Below are positions 1-6,634 of a stretch of 11,488 bases of DNA, one piece after another. Both the position numbers and the translations under genes were made by a program. The notes below the pieces were generated by a model. That model was not told the DNA's origin and ran no database searches. It worked only from the letters and a program-made list of their open reading frames with translations. Within the stretch, counting starts at the first letter, position 1. Each line of letters starts with the position of its first letter. The DNA lies in the NCBI GenBank assembly GCA_030620655.1, contig JAUXEH010000067.1:1-11488 (forward strand). The letters run 5' to 3'. The stretch is from Candidatus Aminicenantota bacterium. GTDB taxonomy: Bacteria; Acidobacteriota; Aminicenantia; Aminicenantales; Aminicenantaceae.

Positions 1-83
1 ATAACAACAAACAAAACGGCGAGCCGGAACCCGCAAACAGGCCGGGATGATGGGAGGAAGAGGGTAGCCTGGTTACATCAATG

Positions 84-106
84 CCAATGCATCTCTAACG
101 CATTGG
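84..106 (-). terminator. Small hairpin downstream of tRNA-Leu (possible operon end)
   Basis: A perfect 7-bp inverted repeat (CCAATGC at 84-90, GCATTGG at 100-106) with a 9-nt loop lies 17 nt beyond the 3' end of the minus-strand tRNA. It could end or process the gap-operon/tRNA transcript. No T-run follows it on the minus strand, so it is not a canonical rho-independent terminator. Apart from this hairpin I see nothing interpretable in 1-123. Confidence 0.25.
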
Positions 107-123
107 TAATAAAGAGGTTATAA

Positions 124-209
124 TGCCGAAGGGGGGACTCGAACCCCCATGAGCGAAACGCTCACATGGCCCTCAACCATGCGTGTCTACCAAATTCCAC
201 CACTTCGGC
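124..209 (-). tRNA. leuU: tRNA-Leu, anticodon GAG
   Basis: The minus strand folds as a class II tRNA of 86 nt. The acceptor stem is GCCGAAG/CTTCGGC with discriminator A at 124. The anticodon stem CATGG/CCATG holds loop TTGAGGG, giving anticodon GAG at 174-172. A long variable arm (GAGCG/CGCTC with a TTT loop) and T arm GGGGG-TTCGAGT-CCCCC follow. The long variable arm and the GAG anticodon identify tRNA-Leu reading CUC/CUU codons. The 3' CCA is not encoded (TTA follows the discriminator), so it must be added by nucleotidyltransferase. The gene starts 29 nt after the secG stop, so it is probably co-transcribed with secG and cut out by RNase processing. The symbol leuU is transferred from E. 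coli, where the GAG-anticodon tRNA-Leu also follows secG. Confidence 0.95.
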
Positions 210-238
210 ATTCTTGGGGGGGGCAATGCCCGATCTAT

Positions 239-661
239 CTACTTCTTCTCGGGTGGAGGGCTTTTCTTCTCGGTTTCTGACCCTTTCTTTTCCGGGGCCT
301 TTTTCTCGGCCGCTTTCGGGTCTACGGCCTGCGGCTCTTCCGCTTTGGTGCCAGGCTGAGTCGTGGCTGCAGCTGCGGGCTGGTCCTTAACGGGGGGAGC
401 CTGTTCGCCGCTCAATACCGATCCTGAAGACTGGTGACTGGAAATGATCCAGAGCCCCAAGGATGTGAACATGAACAGAACGGCGCAGATGGTCGTCATC
501 TTGGTTAACAGGGTAGTGGCGCCGCGCGGGCCGAAGGCCGACTGGCTGCCGGCACCGCCGAAGGCGCCGGCCAGGTCGGCCGCCTTCCCGGACTGCAGCA
601 GGACCGCCACGATCAGTACCATGCAAATCATGATGTGGATTACTGTCAGTAATGCTGTCAT
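239..661 (-). CDS. secG: SecG, protein-export membrane subunit
   Basis: This 140-residue protein is the small SecG subunit of the SecYEG translocon in the inner membrane, which helps SecA-driven export of unfolded proteins. It shows two hydrophobic segments (about residues 4-23 and 54-74). They flank the conserved polar loop with LLQSGKAADLAGAFGG (about 21-36) and SQSAFGPRGATTLLTK (39-54), the hallmark of the family. Residues from about 76 on form a low-complexity tail rich in Pro, Ala, Lys and Glu, ending in PPPEKK. This tail makes the protein longer than E. coli SecG (110 aa). The ATG overlaps the tpiA stop as ATGA, so translation is probably coupled to tpiA. The tRNA-Leu gene follows directly downstream. 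The identification is secure; the role of the tail is unknown. Confidence 0.95.
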   Translation of the reverse strand: MTALLTVIHIMICMVLIVAVLLQSGKAADLAGAFGGAGSQSAFGPRGATTLLTKMTTICAVLFMFTSLGLWIISSHQSSGSVLSGEQAPPVKDQPAAAATTQPGTKAEEPQAVDPKAAEKKAPEKKGSETEKKSPPPEKK

Positions 662-1443
662 TTTTCTCTATACGCTCTTATCGATTCTTTTACGAGTTCT
701 ATAAACGAGTCTGCTTTGAGGGCTGCCCCCCCGACCAGGGCCCCGTTTATATCCTTCTCTTTCAACAGCGAAAAAGCATTGGCAGGCTTTACAGATCCGC
801 CGTAGAGGATTATAGCACAGGAACAGGCCGTATTTCCATAGTTTTCTGAGAGCTTCTCACGGATGAAGGCATGGACCTCCTGGGCCTGCTCCGGGGTGGC
901 CGTGAGCCCGGTTCCGATGGCCCAGATGGGTTCGTAGGCGATGATCACTTGGCTGAATTGCTCGGGTGTCAGGCCTTCCAGGCCCTCGCTCAGCTGCCGG
1001 CCGACCTTGGCCATGGTCTCGCCCTTCTCCCGTTCCTCCAGGGATTCCCCGACGCATAGGATGGGCAGGAGTCCGTGGTAGAGCGCCGCCTTTATCTTCT
1101 TGTTGACAGTCTCGTTGGTTTCGCCGAAGAACTGACGCCTTTCCGAGTGGCCGATGACCACATACCGGCACCCGGCCTCGACCAGCATGGGTGGGGAGAT
1201 CTCCCCGGTGTAGGCACCCTGGTCTTCCCAGTACATATTCTGGGCGCCCAGCTGGATGGGGCTTTCGCACAGGGTATTTTTCACCTTGTTGAGCGCGGTA
1301 AAGGGCGGGATGACAACCACCTCGGCTTCCATCATGTCAGCGGATGCGGCCATGAGCTGGGAGACCAGCTCGTCCGCCTCGGCCACGGTCTTGTGCATCT
1401 TCCAGTTGCCTGCGATAAAGGGCGTTGCGTTGGTCAGTGTCAT
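658..1443 (-). CDS. tpiA: Triosephosphate isomerase
   Basis: This 261-residue TIM-barrel enzyme interconverts dihydroxyacetone phosphate and glyceraldehyde 3-phosphate in cytoplasmic glycolysis and gluconeogenesis. All catalytic landmarks are present: Lys15 in AGNWKMHKT, His99 in VIGHSERR, and Glu171 in AYEPIWAIGTG, the last followed by the flexible loop 6. The phosphate-binding LYGGSVKP (about 213-220) and GALVGGAALK (about 234-243) are also intact. The length is typical of the family. The start lies 1 nt after the pgk stop and the stop overlaps the secG start, so the gene sits inside a tightly coupled gap-pgk-tpiA-secG operon. Nothing suggests an inactive or transferred copy. Confidence 0.97.
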   Translation of the reverse strand: MTLTNATPFIAGNWKMHKTVAEADELVSQLMAASADMMEAEVVVIPPFTALNKVKNTLCESPIQLGAQNMYWEDQGAYTGEISPPMLVEAGCRYVVIGHSERRQFFGETNETVNKKIKAALYHGLLPILCVGESLEEREKGETMAKVGRQLSEGLEGLTPEQFSQVIIAYEPIWAIGTGLTATPEQAQEVHAFIREKLSENYGNTACSCAIILYGGSVKPANAFSLLKEKDINGALVGGAALKADSFIELVKESIRAYREK

Positions 1444-1444
1444 G

Positions 1445-2626
1445 TTATTTCTCCGATAGGGCCTCGATTCCCGGGAGGGTCTCGTTGGCTACATACTCGA
1501 GCGAGGCGCCTCCGCCGGTGGAGATGTGGGAGATCCGGTCCTGGACTCCGGCTTTGTAGAGGGCTGCGACCGAGTCCCCCCCGCCCACGACGGACATAGC
1601 CCCCGAATCCGCCACCGCGGCGGCCACGCTGTCGGTGCCGCGCGAGAACTGGGCGATCTCGAAGACGCCCATGGGGCCGTTCCAGAAGATGGTCCGGGAA
1701 TTTTTTATGATGTCCCCGTAGGCGTCCACCGTGCGGGGCCCTATGTCCAGGGCCATGTGGTCGGGAGGGACGGGGAAGTCGAGGAGCACCTCTGAGGGGG
1801 CTGTGGCCGACATGGACTCCGCGATCACATGGTCCTGCGGCAGGTGGAAGTTGACCCCCTTGGCTTCGGCCTGCTCGAGGAGTGAGAGCGCCAACTCTGT
1901 TTTATCCGGCTCGACCAGGGAGAGGCCGGTCTCCTTGCCCAGGGCCTTGAAGAAGGTGTAGGCCATGGCTCCGCCGATCAGGATTTCGTCCGCCTTGTCG
2001 ATCAGGCGTTTGATGACGGGGATCTTGTCAGACACCTTGGCCCCGCCCAGTATGGCCGTAAACGGCCTTTCCGGGGCGCGAACGAGTTTTTCCATGTATT
2101 CGACCTCTTTTTCGATCAGGAATCCGGCTGCCGCCTTCTTGACGAACTGGGTGATGGCCACGACCGAGGCATGTGCCCTGTGGCAGGTGCCGAAGGCATC
2201 GTTCACATAATAGTCGATCCTGCGGGCCAGGGCGCGGGCGAATTCGAAATCGTTTGCCTTTTCCTCGGCGTGGAAGCGGAGGTTTTCCAGAAGCAAAACG
2301 TGTCCACAGCCCAACCCCTGCTTCAGGCAGTCGACCTGGCCGCCGATGCAGTCGGGAGAGGATACCACATCCTGGGGGATGAGCTCGGCCAGCCGTGTGG
2401 CCACGGGCTTGAGGCTGAGCTCGGGGGTCACCTTGCCTTTGGGCCTTCCCAGGTGGGAGGCGGCGACCACACGAGCGCCTTTATCCAAGAGGTATTCGAG
2501 CGTGGGGAGGGCGGCCCGGATGCGGGCGTCGTTCCGGATGTTCCCGTTCTCGTCCAGCGGGACATTGAAGTCCACGCGCAAAAAAACCGTCTTGCAGTCC
2601 AGGTCAAGGTCTTTTACGGACAGCAT
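1445..2626 (-). CDS. pgk: Phosphoglycerate kinase
   Basis: This 393-residue cytoplasmic enzyme transfers phosphate between 1,3-bisphosphoglycerate and ADP, giving 3-phosphoglycerate and ATP. The N-terminal substrate domain carries FLRVDFNVPLDENG (about 15-28), SHLGRPKG (57-64), LLLENLRFH (about 111-119) and DAFGTCHRAHAS (143-154). The C-terminal nucleotide domain carries GGAKVSDK (194-201), FWNGPMGVFE (314-323), GGGDSVAAL (348-356) and STGGGASLE (369-377). All family motifs are intact and the length is normal. An AAGGG sequence just upstream of the ATG serves as the ribosome-binding site. The gene starts 7 nt after gap and ends 1 nt before tpiA, which fits operon co-expression. Its product, 3-phosphoglycerate, is also the acceptor for the GpgS enzyme encoded further right. 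Confidence 0.97.
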   Translation of the reverse strand: MLSVKDLDLDCKTVFLRVDFNVPLDENGNIRNDARIRAALPTLEYLLDKGARVVAASHLGRPKGKVTPELSLKPVATRLAELIPQDVVSSPDCIGGQVDCLKQGLGCGHVLLLENLRFHAEEKANDFEFARALARRIDYYVNDAFGTCHRAHASVVAITQFVKKAAAGFLIEKEVEYMEKLVRAPERPFTAILGGAKVSDKIPVIKRLIDKADEILIGGAMAYTFFKALGKETGLSLVEPDKTELALSLLEQAEAKGVNFHLPQDHVIAESMSATAPSEVLLDFPVPPDHMALDIGPRTVDAYGDIIKNSRTIFWNGPMGVFEIAQFSRGTDSVAAAVADSGAMSVVGGGDSVAALYKAGVQDRISHISTGGGASLEYVANETLPGIEALSEK

Positions 2627-2633
2627 GACCCTT

Positions 2634-3635
2634 TCAGCGTGAGATGTACTTGACCAGGTCGACCAGGCGGCAGGAATAGCCCCACTCGTTGTCGTACCAG
2701 CATAAGATCTTTACCAGGTTGCCCTCGATCACGCGCGTGAAGAGCCCGTCCACGATGGAGGAGTGGGGATTGGCCATGAAGTCGACCGATACCAGGGGGA
2801 TCTCGGAGTAGTCCAGGATACCCTTGAGCTTGCCCCGGGCAGCGCCTTTGAGCGCAGCGTTGACCTCTTCTGCTGTGGTGTCCTTTTCCAGCAAAGCGAC
2901 CAGGTCGACGACGGACACGTTGGGGGTGGGCACCCGCATGGCGAAGCCGTCGATCTTGCCCTTGAGCTCAGGTATGACCAGTCCGACGGCCTTGGCAGCC
3001 CCGGTCGTGGTCGGGATCTGGGACACGGCAGCGGCGCGGGCCCGGCGCAGGTCCTTGTGTGGGGCGTCCAGGATCCGCTGGTCTCCGGTGTAGGCGTGGA
3101 TCGTGGTCATGAAGGCCTTCTGGATCTTGAATTCCTCGTGCAGGACCTTGGTCGGGGGGGCCAGGCAGTTGGTGGTGCAGGAGGCGTTGGAGATGATGTG
3201 GTGGTTGTCCGGGTCATAGGTCTCCTCGTTGACACCCAGGACCAGGGTCACGTCGGGTTCTACGGCCGGGGCGGAGATGATGACCTTCTCTGCGCCGCCC
3301 TGTTCTAAGTGCTTGGAAGCGTCCGGACGTTTGTTGAACAGGCCGGTGGACTCGATGACGATGGGCACACCCAGGTCTTTCCAGGGAAGGTTCCCGGGGT
3401 CTCTTTCCGAAAAGACCTTGGTCTTCTTGCCGTCTACGATGATATAGCCGTCTTCGGCTTTCACGTCCGAATCCAGGATCCCCAGGTTCGAATCGTATTT
3501 TAGCAGGTGTGCGAGCGTGTCGTCATCGGTGATGTCGTTGACGGCCACGATCTCGATGTCCGGGTCTTGGTAACAGCCGCGGAAAACATTGCGTCCGATC
3601 CTTCCGAAGCCGTTGATACCTATTCTAATACTCAC
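2634..3635 (-). CDS. gap: Glyceraldehyde-3-phosphate dehydrogenase, type I
   Basis: This enzyme oxidises glyceraldehyde 3-phosphate to 1,3-bisphosphoglycerate with NAD in the cytoplasm. The N-terminal Rossmann fold begins RIGINGFGRIGRN. The catalytic Cys is in SNASCTTNC (residue 153 from the chosen start), and the base His is in TTIHAYTGDQ (residue 180). RRARAAA, IPTTTGAAKA and WYDNEWGYS are intact. Asp in AVNDIT suggests an NAD preference. The canonical Leu-Pro pair next to the cofactor is Ala-Pro here (ILDAPHKDL). I chose the GTG at 3635-3633 as start, giving 333 residues, because GGAGGG (3645-3640) sits 4-5 nt upstream as a strong ribosome-binding site. The ATG at 3647 overlaps that site and has none of its own; it would add four residues (MEGN). 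The gene is first in the operon and diverges from nnrD. Confidence 0.96.
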   Translation of the reverse strand: MSIRIGINGFGRIGRNVFRGCYQDPDIEIVAVNDITDDDTLAHLLKYDSNLGILDSDVKAEDGYIIVDGKKTKVFSERDPGNLPWKDLGVPIVIESTGLFNKRPDASKHLEQGGAEKVIISAPAVEPDVTLVLGVNEETYDPDNHHIISNASCTTNCLAPPTKVLHEEFKIQKAFMTTIHAYTGDQRILDAPHKDLRRARAAAVSQIPTTTGAAKAVGLVIPELKGKIDGFAMRVPTPNVSVVDLVALLEKDTTAEEVNAALKGAARGKLKGILDYSEIPLVSVDFMANPHSSIVDGLFTRVIEGNLVKILCWYDNEWGYSCRLVDLVKYISR

Positions 3636-3689
3636 GTTACCCTCCATTTAAATTTTACATTATGAATTTTGAGATAAATTATTATCTTT

Positions 3690-3718
3690 TTAGTAGCACA
3701 ATTTCACGTGATGTGCAA
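3690..3718 (-). promoter_or_regulatory. Sigma70-like promoter of the gap-pgk-tpiA-secG operon
   Basis: On the minus strand TTGCAC (3718-3713) and TACTAA (3695-3690) are separated by 17 nt, a good -35/-10 pair. It lies about 55 nt upstream of the GTG start. The spacer contains the perfect palindrome TCACGTGA (3704-3711), and the pair GCACA (3696-3700)/TGTGC (3712-3716) is arranged symmetrically, so a repressor site here is possible. Promoter and operator are inferred from sequence only. Confidence 0.45.
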
Positions 3719-3724
3719 GCCACG

Positions 3725-3798
3725 CCTCTTTTGGGGGTCAGGCTTTGATAATTTTGATAATTCATGACAGAGACCCCAAATCTGACCCCCAAAAGAGG
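3725..3798. repeat. REP/MITE-like palindromic element
   Basis: Perfect 17-bp inverted arms lie at 3725-3741 and 3782-3798 (CCTCTTTTGGGGGTCAG and its complement), enclosing a 40-nt loop. The loop contains two tandem copies of TTTGATAAT (3744-3752 and 3753-3761). It also carries a shorter GACCCCAAA (3772-3780) that could pair alternatively with the left arm. The element sits between divergent genes, so it is not a terminator for either. It is AT-rich inside and unlike the flanking coding DNA. The structure suggests a dispersed repetitive extragenic palindrome or a small non-autonomous element. No second copy occurs in this window, so its mobile nature is inference. Confidence 0.6.
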
Positions 3799-3803
3799 TT
3801 TTG

Positions 3804-3812
3804 TGGTACAAT
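3804..3812 (+). promoter_or_regulatory. Extended -10 promoter candidate for nnrD-tsaE
   Basis: TGG-TACAAT (3804-3812) matches an extended -10 element and lies 30 nt upstream of the nnrD ATG. No good -35 is seen at the right distance; the nearest TTGACA-like sequence is CTGACC (3782-3787), inside the right arm of the palindrome. If real, transcription would start near 3819. GAGGTGA (3831-3837) follows as ribosome-binding site, 4 nt before the ATG. Confidence 0.35.
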
Positions 3813-3841
3813 CAGGGAAATCCTGGAGCTGAGGTGAGGTA

Positions 3842-5410
3842 ATGAAGATACTGACATCGGCGCAGATGCGGCGCATGGACAGCCATGCCATAGAGGAGCT
3901 GGGGATCATCGGGCCGGTACTCATGGAGAACGCCGGGCTCGAGATCGTCCGGGCCATACTGGAGCGCTTCCCCGAGATCCAGACGGAAAATGTGATCATC
4001 GTGGCCGGGAAAGGAAACAACGGCGGGGACGGCTTCGTAGTGGCCCGCCACCTGTTCAATCGGGGCGCTCGGCCCCTGATCCTCCTGATTGGAGCGAAAA
4101 AAGATGTCAAGGGGGATGCCGCACTCAACCTGACCATGGCAGACCGGATGGGGATCGAGATCCGGGAGATCACATCCCCGGAGCTCTGGAACAAGGCCCG
4201 GCGGAAGCTCAAGGAGGCGACCCTGCTGGTGGACGCGGTCTTCGGCACCGGTCTCACCAAGCCGGCGGCAGGGATCTACGCTAAGATCATAGAAGACATC
4301 AACCGCTCCCCGGCCTTTTGCGCGGCCGTGGACATCCCATCGGGCCTTTCCTCGGACATATTCCAGCCCGTCGGCCCCTGTGTGCGGGCGGACCTCACGG
4401 TCACCATGGCCGCGCCCAAGATCGCCCACATGTTCATGCCCACCGAGGAGTTGTGCGGCGAGCTGGTTGTGGCCGACATCAGCATGCCGCCCTTCATGTT
4501 CGAGGATCCGGAACTCAAGCTCGAGATGGTGGAGGAGAAGGACATCGCCCCCTGTTTCAAGAAGAGGAGGCGGGACAGCCATAAGGGCACGTTCGGTCAC
4601 CTGCTGATCGTCGCGGGCTCGCGGGGCAAGACCGGGGCCGCGAGCATGGCCGCCAAGGCGGCCCTAAAGACCGGAGCCGGCCTTGTGACCGTGGCCACCC
4701 CAGGCTCGTGCCTGACCCTGGTGGCACGTTCCATGCCCGAGCTCATGACAGAGCCGCTTCCCGAAACGGACGATGGCACTCCGGCGGCTTCGGCCGCTGA
4801 ATGTATACTGAAGCTCCTCAGAGGTAAGGATGCCCTGATGCTGGGCCCCGGGATATCTACCAACCCGGAGACCGCCGAGATGGTGCTCGGCCTGCTCCCC
4901 GCGGTCAAGGTACCGGCCGTGATCGATGCCGACGGGCTGAACATCATCGCGGAGAGGCCGGAGGTGCTTAAAACCCTGAAACAACCGGCCGTCCTGACCC
5001 CCCACCCGGGAGAGTTCGCACGTCTGTGCGGGGAATCTACCCGGAATGTGGTGCGGGAAAAGCTCCGCCTCGCCCCGGAATTCGCCCGGGAGTACGGCGT
5101 GTACCTGGTTCTGAAGGGCCACCGGACTCTGACGGCCGCCCCGGATGGCCGGGTCTTCGTCAATCCTACGGGAAACCCGGGCATGGCGACAGGCGGCACG
5201 GGTGATGTGCTCAGCGGCATGCTGGGCTCCATGATCATGCAGGGCCCCGACTTCCTGAAATCCGTGCTGGCGGCCATCTACGTGCACGGCCTGAGCGGGG
5301 ACCTGGCCGTAGAACGATTTGGGGAGAAAACCCTGATAGCAGGGAACATCATCACTCATCTTCCGGCGGCGGTTAAAACGATCGTGTATCGCGGCACGCA
5401 TCCATGTTGA
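3842..5410 (+). CDS. nnrD: Bifunctional NAD(P)H-hydrate epimerase / ADP-dependent NAD(P)H-hydrate dehydratase
   Basis: This 522-residue two-domain protein repairs NADHX and NADPHX, the hydrated and inactive forms of NAD(P)H. The N-terminal YjeF_N domain (about 1-215) epimerises R and S forms. It shows VAGKGNNGGDGFVVARH (54-70), VDAVFGTGL (130-138) and AVDIPSGLSSD (162-172). The C-terminal ribokinase-like domain (about 245-515) dehydrates the S form using ADP. It shows GTFGHLLIVAGS (249-260), TGAASMAAKAALKTGAG (264-280), LTPHPGEFARL (385-395) and GGTGDVLSGMLGSM (451-464), with the expected catalytic Asp455. The length and fusion match E. coli YjeF/NnrD. The ATG start has a GAGGTGA ribosome-binding site. 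The 3' end overlaps tsaE by 7 nt. It is divergent from gap, whose enzyme class generates NADHX as a side product. The identification is very secure. Confidence 0.96.
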   Translation: MKILTSAQMRRMDSHAIEELGIIGPVLMENAGLEIVRAILERFPEIQTENVIIVAGKGNNGGDGFVVARHLFNRGARPLILLIGAKKDVKGDAALNLTMADRMGIEIREITSPELWNKARRKLKEATLLVDAVFGTGLTKPAAGIYAKIIEDINRSPAFCAAVDIPSGLSSDIFQPVGPCVRADLTVTMAAPKIAHMFMPTEELCGELVVADISMPPFMFEDPELKLEMVEEKDIAPCFKKRRRDSHKGTFGHLLIVAGSRGKTGAASMAAKAALKTGAGLVTVATPGSCLTLVARSMPELMTEPLPETDDGTPAASAAECILKLLRGKDALMLGPGISTNPETAEMVLGLLPAVKVPAVIDADGLNIIAERPEVLKTLKQPAVLTPHPGEFARLCGESTRNVVREKLRLAPEFAREYGVYLVLKGHRTLTAAPDGRVFVNPTGNPGMATGGTGDVLSGMLGSMIMQGPDFLKSVLAAIYVHGLSGDLAVERFGEKTLIAGNIITHLPAAVKTIVYRGTHPC

Positions 5411-5859
5411 AATACAGCACGACCGAGGTCCGCATCACGAACTCCGAGCGGGAGACGTTCGAGCTGGCCCGGGAGCTGGGGGCCCGCCTGCAGGGGACGG
5501 AGGTCGTGCTGCTGGTCGGGGAGCTGGGGGCGGGGAAGACGGTGTTTTCCCGGGGGCTGGCGGCCGGGCTGGGGCTCGAGGACATAACACAGGTCTGCAG
5601 CCCCTCCTTCACCCTGGTCAATGTGTATCAGGGCCGGGTGTCCGTCTTTCACATGGACCTCTACCGCCTGGGAAAGAAGTCGGATGTTTATGACCTGGGC
5701 TGGGAGGATTTCCTGGGGCAGGGGGTGATCATAGTCGAGTGGGCCGAAAAGTTGGATTACACCGAAGAGTCCATCTATGTCCACATCCGGGTGGGCGAGG
5801 GCGACGAGCGCTTTATAACCGTCTCCGAGGCCCCGCCACCCAATCCCGTTCCTCGGTAG
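5404..5859 (+). CDS. tsaE: TsaE, tRNA threonylcarbamoyladenosine synthesis ATPase
   Basis: This 151-residue cytoplasmic P-loop ATPase works with TsaB and TsaD to complete threonylcarbamoyladenosine (t6A) at position 37 of ANN-decoding tRNAs. It shows the Walker A motif GELGAGKT (39-46), SPSFTLVNVY (66-75), the HMDLYRLG stretch (83-90) and IIVEWAEKL (109-117), all in family order and at family length. The ATG lies inside the nnrD 3' end (7-nt overlap) without a clear ribosome-binding site, which suggests coupled translation. The short tail after about 142 (APPPNPVPR) is proline-rich and probably disordered. nnrD-tsaE adjacency is widespread in bacteria. tsaB and tsaD are not in the window. The gene converges on thiE with only 9 nt between. 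Confidence 0.94.
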   Translation: MLKYSTTEVRITNSERETFELARELGARLQGTEVVLLVGELGAGKTVFSRGLAAGLGLEDITQVCSPSFTLVNVYQGRVSVFHMDLYRLGKKSDVYDLGWEDFLGQGVIIVEWAEKLDYTEESIYVHIRVGEGDERFITVSEAPPPNPVPR

Positions 5860-5877
5860 CTAAGGTGGTTATCGAGG
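5851..5877. terminator. Hairpin spanning the convergent tsaE and thiE stop codons
   Basis: CCTCGGTA (5851-5858) can pair with TATCGAGG (5870-5877) through 7 Watson-Crick pairs and one G-T pair, with an 11-nt loop. The stem includes parts of both stop codons. As the only structure between the two convergent genes it may act as a bidirectional terminator or stabilise 3' ends. No clear T-run follows on either strand, so the call is tentative. Confidence 0.3.
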
Positions 5878-6498
5878 CTTGAAGGCGGCCAGCAGCGCCC
5901 TGATGGCACCTGAAATGTCGTCCGCGTCCCAGACAGCCGAGATCACGGCCATGCCGTCGGCACCCGAGGACGCCACCTCTTCCGCCCGGTCGACCGTGAT
6001 GCCGCCGATGGCCAGGACCGGGATCTTGACATCGGCCTTGATAGCCCTCAATCCTTCGGTGCCCACTATCCCGGGCAGATCTTCTTTGGAGGACGTGTAG
6101 AAGACCGGCCCCACGCCCAGGTAATCGGCTCCCCCGGCTTCCGCGGCCCGGGCCTCCTCCACCGTGCTGACGCTGATCCCGATGATTCTTTTCTTCCCCA
6201 ACAGCGCCCGCGCGGCCTTCAGCGGCAGGTCTCTCTGGCCCAGATGTGCTCCTTGTGCCCCGCAGGCCAGCGCGATGTCCACGCGGTCATTTATTATTAA
6301 CGGAACACTGTGCCCTCGCAGCACCTTTTCGATCTTGCCGCCCAGGTCGAAAAGATCCGCCGTATCCAGCCCCTTGGCCCGGAACTGTATCATGGTGGCA
6401 CCGGCTTCCACAGACTCCTTCACCACCGAAGGAAGGAAACGACCTCCGGCCGCCTTGATATCGGCGATCACGCAAAGCCTCCAATCGATCTTTGCCAT
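5869..6498 (-). CDS. thiE: Thiamine-phosphate synthase
   Basis: This enzyme joins hydroxymethylpyrimidine diphosphate and thiazole phosphate to make thiamine phosphate in the cytoplasm. From the chosen ATG it has 209 residues, the usual TIM-barrel length. Motifs in order are MIQFRAKGLD (36-45), INDRVDIALACGAQGAHLGQ (69-88), RIIGISVSTVEEA (104-116), DYLGVGPVFYTSSKED (125-140), PVLAIGGI (160-167) and GADGMAVISAV (179-189). The same frame is open up to an ATG at 6720, which would add 74 residues. That stretch looks unlike ThiE and overlaps the mscS start on the other strand. The ATG at 6498 has AGGGA five nt upstream, so I prefer it; nearby ATGs at 6525, 6516 and 6513 are alternatives. It is a stand-alone gene with no other thi genes and no TPP riboswitch in its leader. 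Confidence 0.92.
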   Translation of the reverse strand: MAKIDWRLCVIADIKAAGGRFLPSVVKESVEAGATMIQFRAKGLDTADLFDLGGKIEKVLRGHSVPLIINDRVDIALACGAQGAHLGQRDLPLKAARALLGKKRIIGISVSTVEEARAAEAGGADYLGVGPVFYTSSKEDLPGIVGTEGLRAIKADVKIPVLAIGGITVDRAEEVASSGADGMAVISAVWDADDISGAIRALLAAFKPR

Positions 6499-6572
6499 GG
6501 ATTTCCCTAGCATCATTGCGTTCATCTTACCAGGAATCCCAGCGAAAGGTCTAATTCTGTATAAACAGCGAT

Positions 6573-6602
6573 GGTATAGCGCACTTATCCGCAATCTGTC
6601 AC
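6573..6602 (-). promoter_or_regulatory. Weak promoter candidate for thiE
   Basis: On the minus strand GTGACA (6602-6597) and TATACC (6578-6573) are 18 nt apart, about 75 nt upstream of the preferred thiE ATG. The leader then contains a small palindrome, CTGTATAAACAG (6557-6568). The match is modest and rests on sequence alone. Confidence 0.28.
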
Positions 6603-6634
6603 ATACCTCTTGACGTTTCTTGTGTTGGAAGTGT

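Noticed and set aside
1..123. Integrated element or attachment site at the 3' end of tRNA-Leu
   Set aside because: tRNA 3' ends are common integration sites, but no repeat of the tRNA end and no integrase is visible in the 123 nt available.
3682..4260. A 192-codon minus-strand frame running from nnrD through the palindromic element
   Set aside because: It is antisense to the YjeF_N domain and ends in the repeat; the tail only reflects the repeat's tandem TTTGATAAT copies.
5404..5410. Possible frameshift fusing nnrD and tsaE
   Set aside because: Both proteins are complete with their own motifs; the 7-nt overlap is ordinary operon packing.
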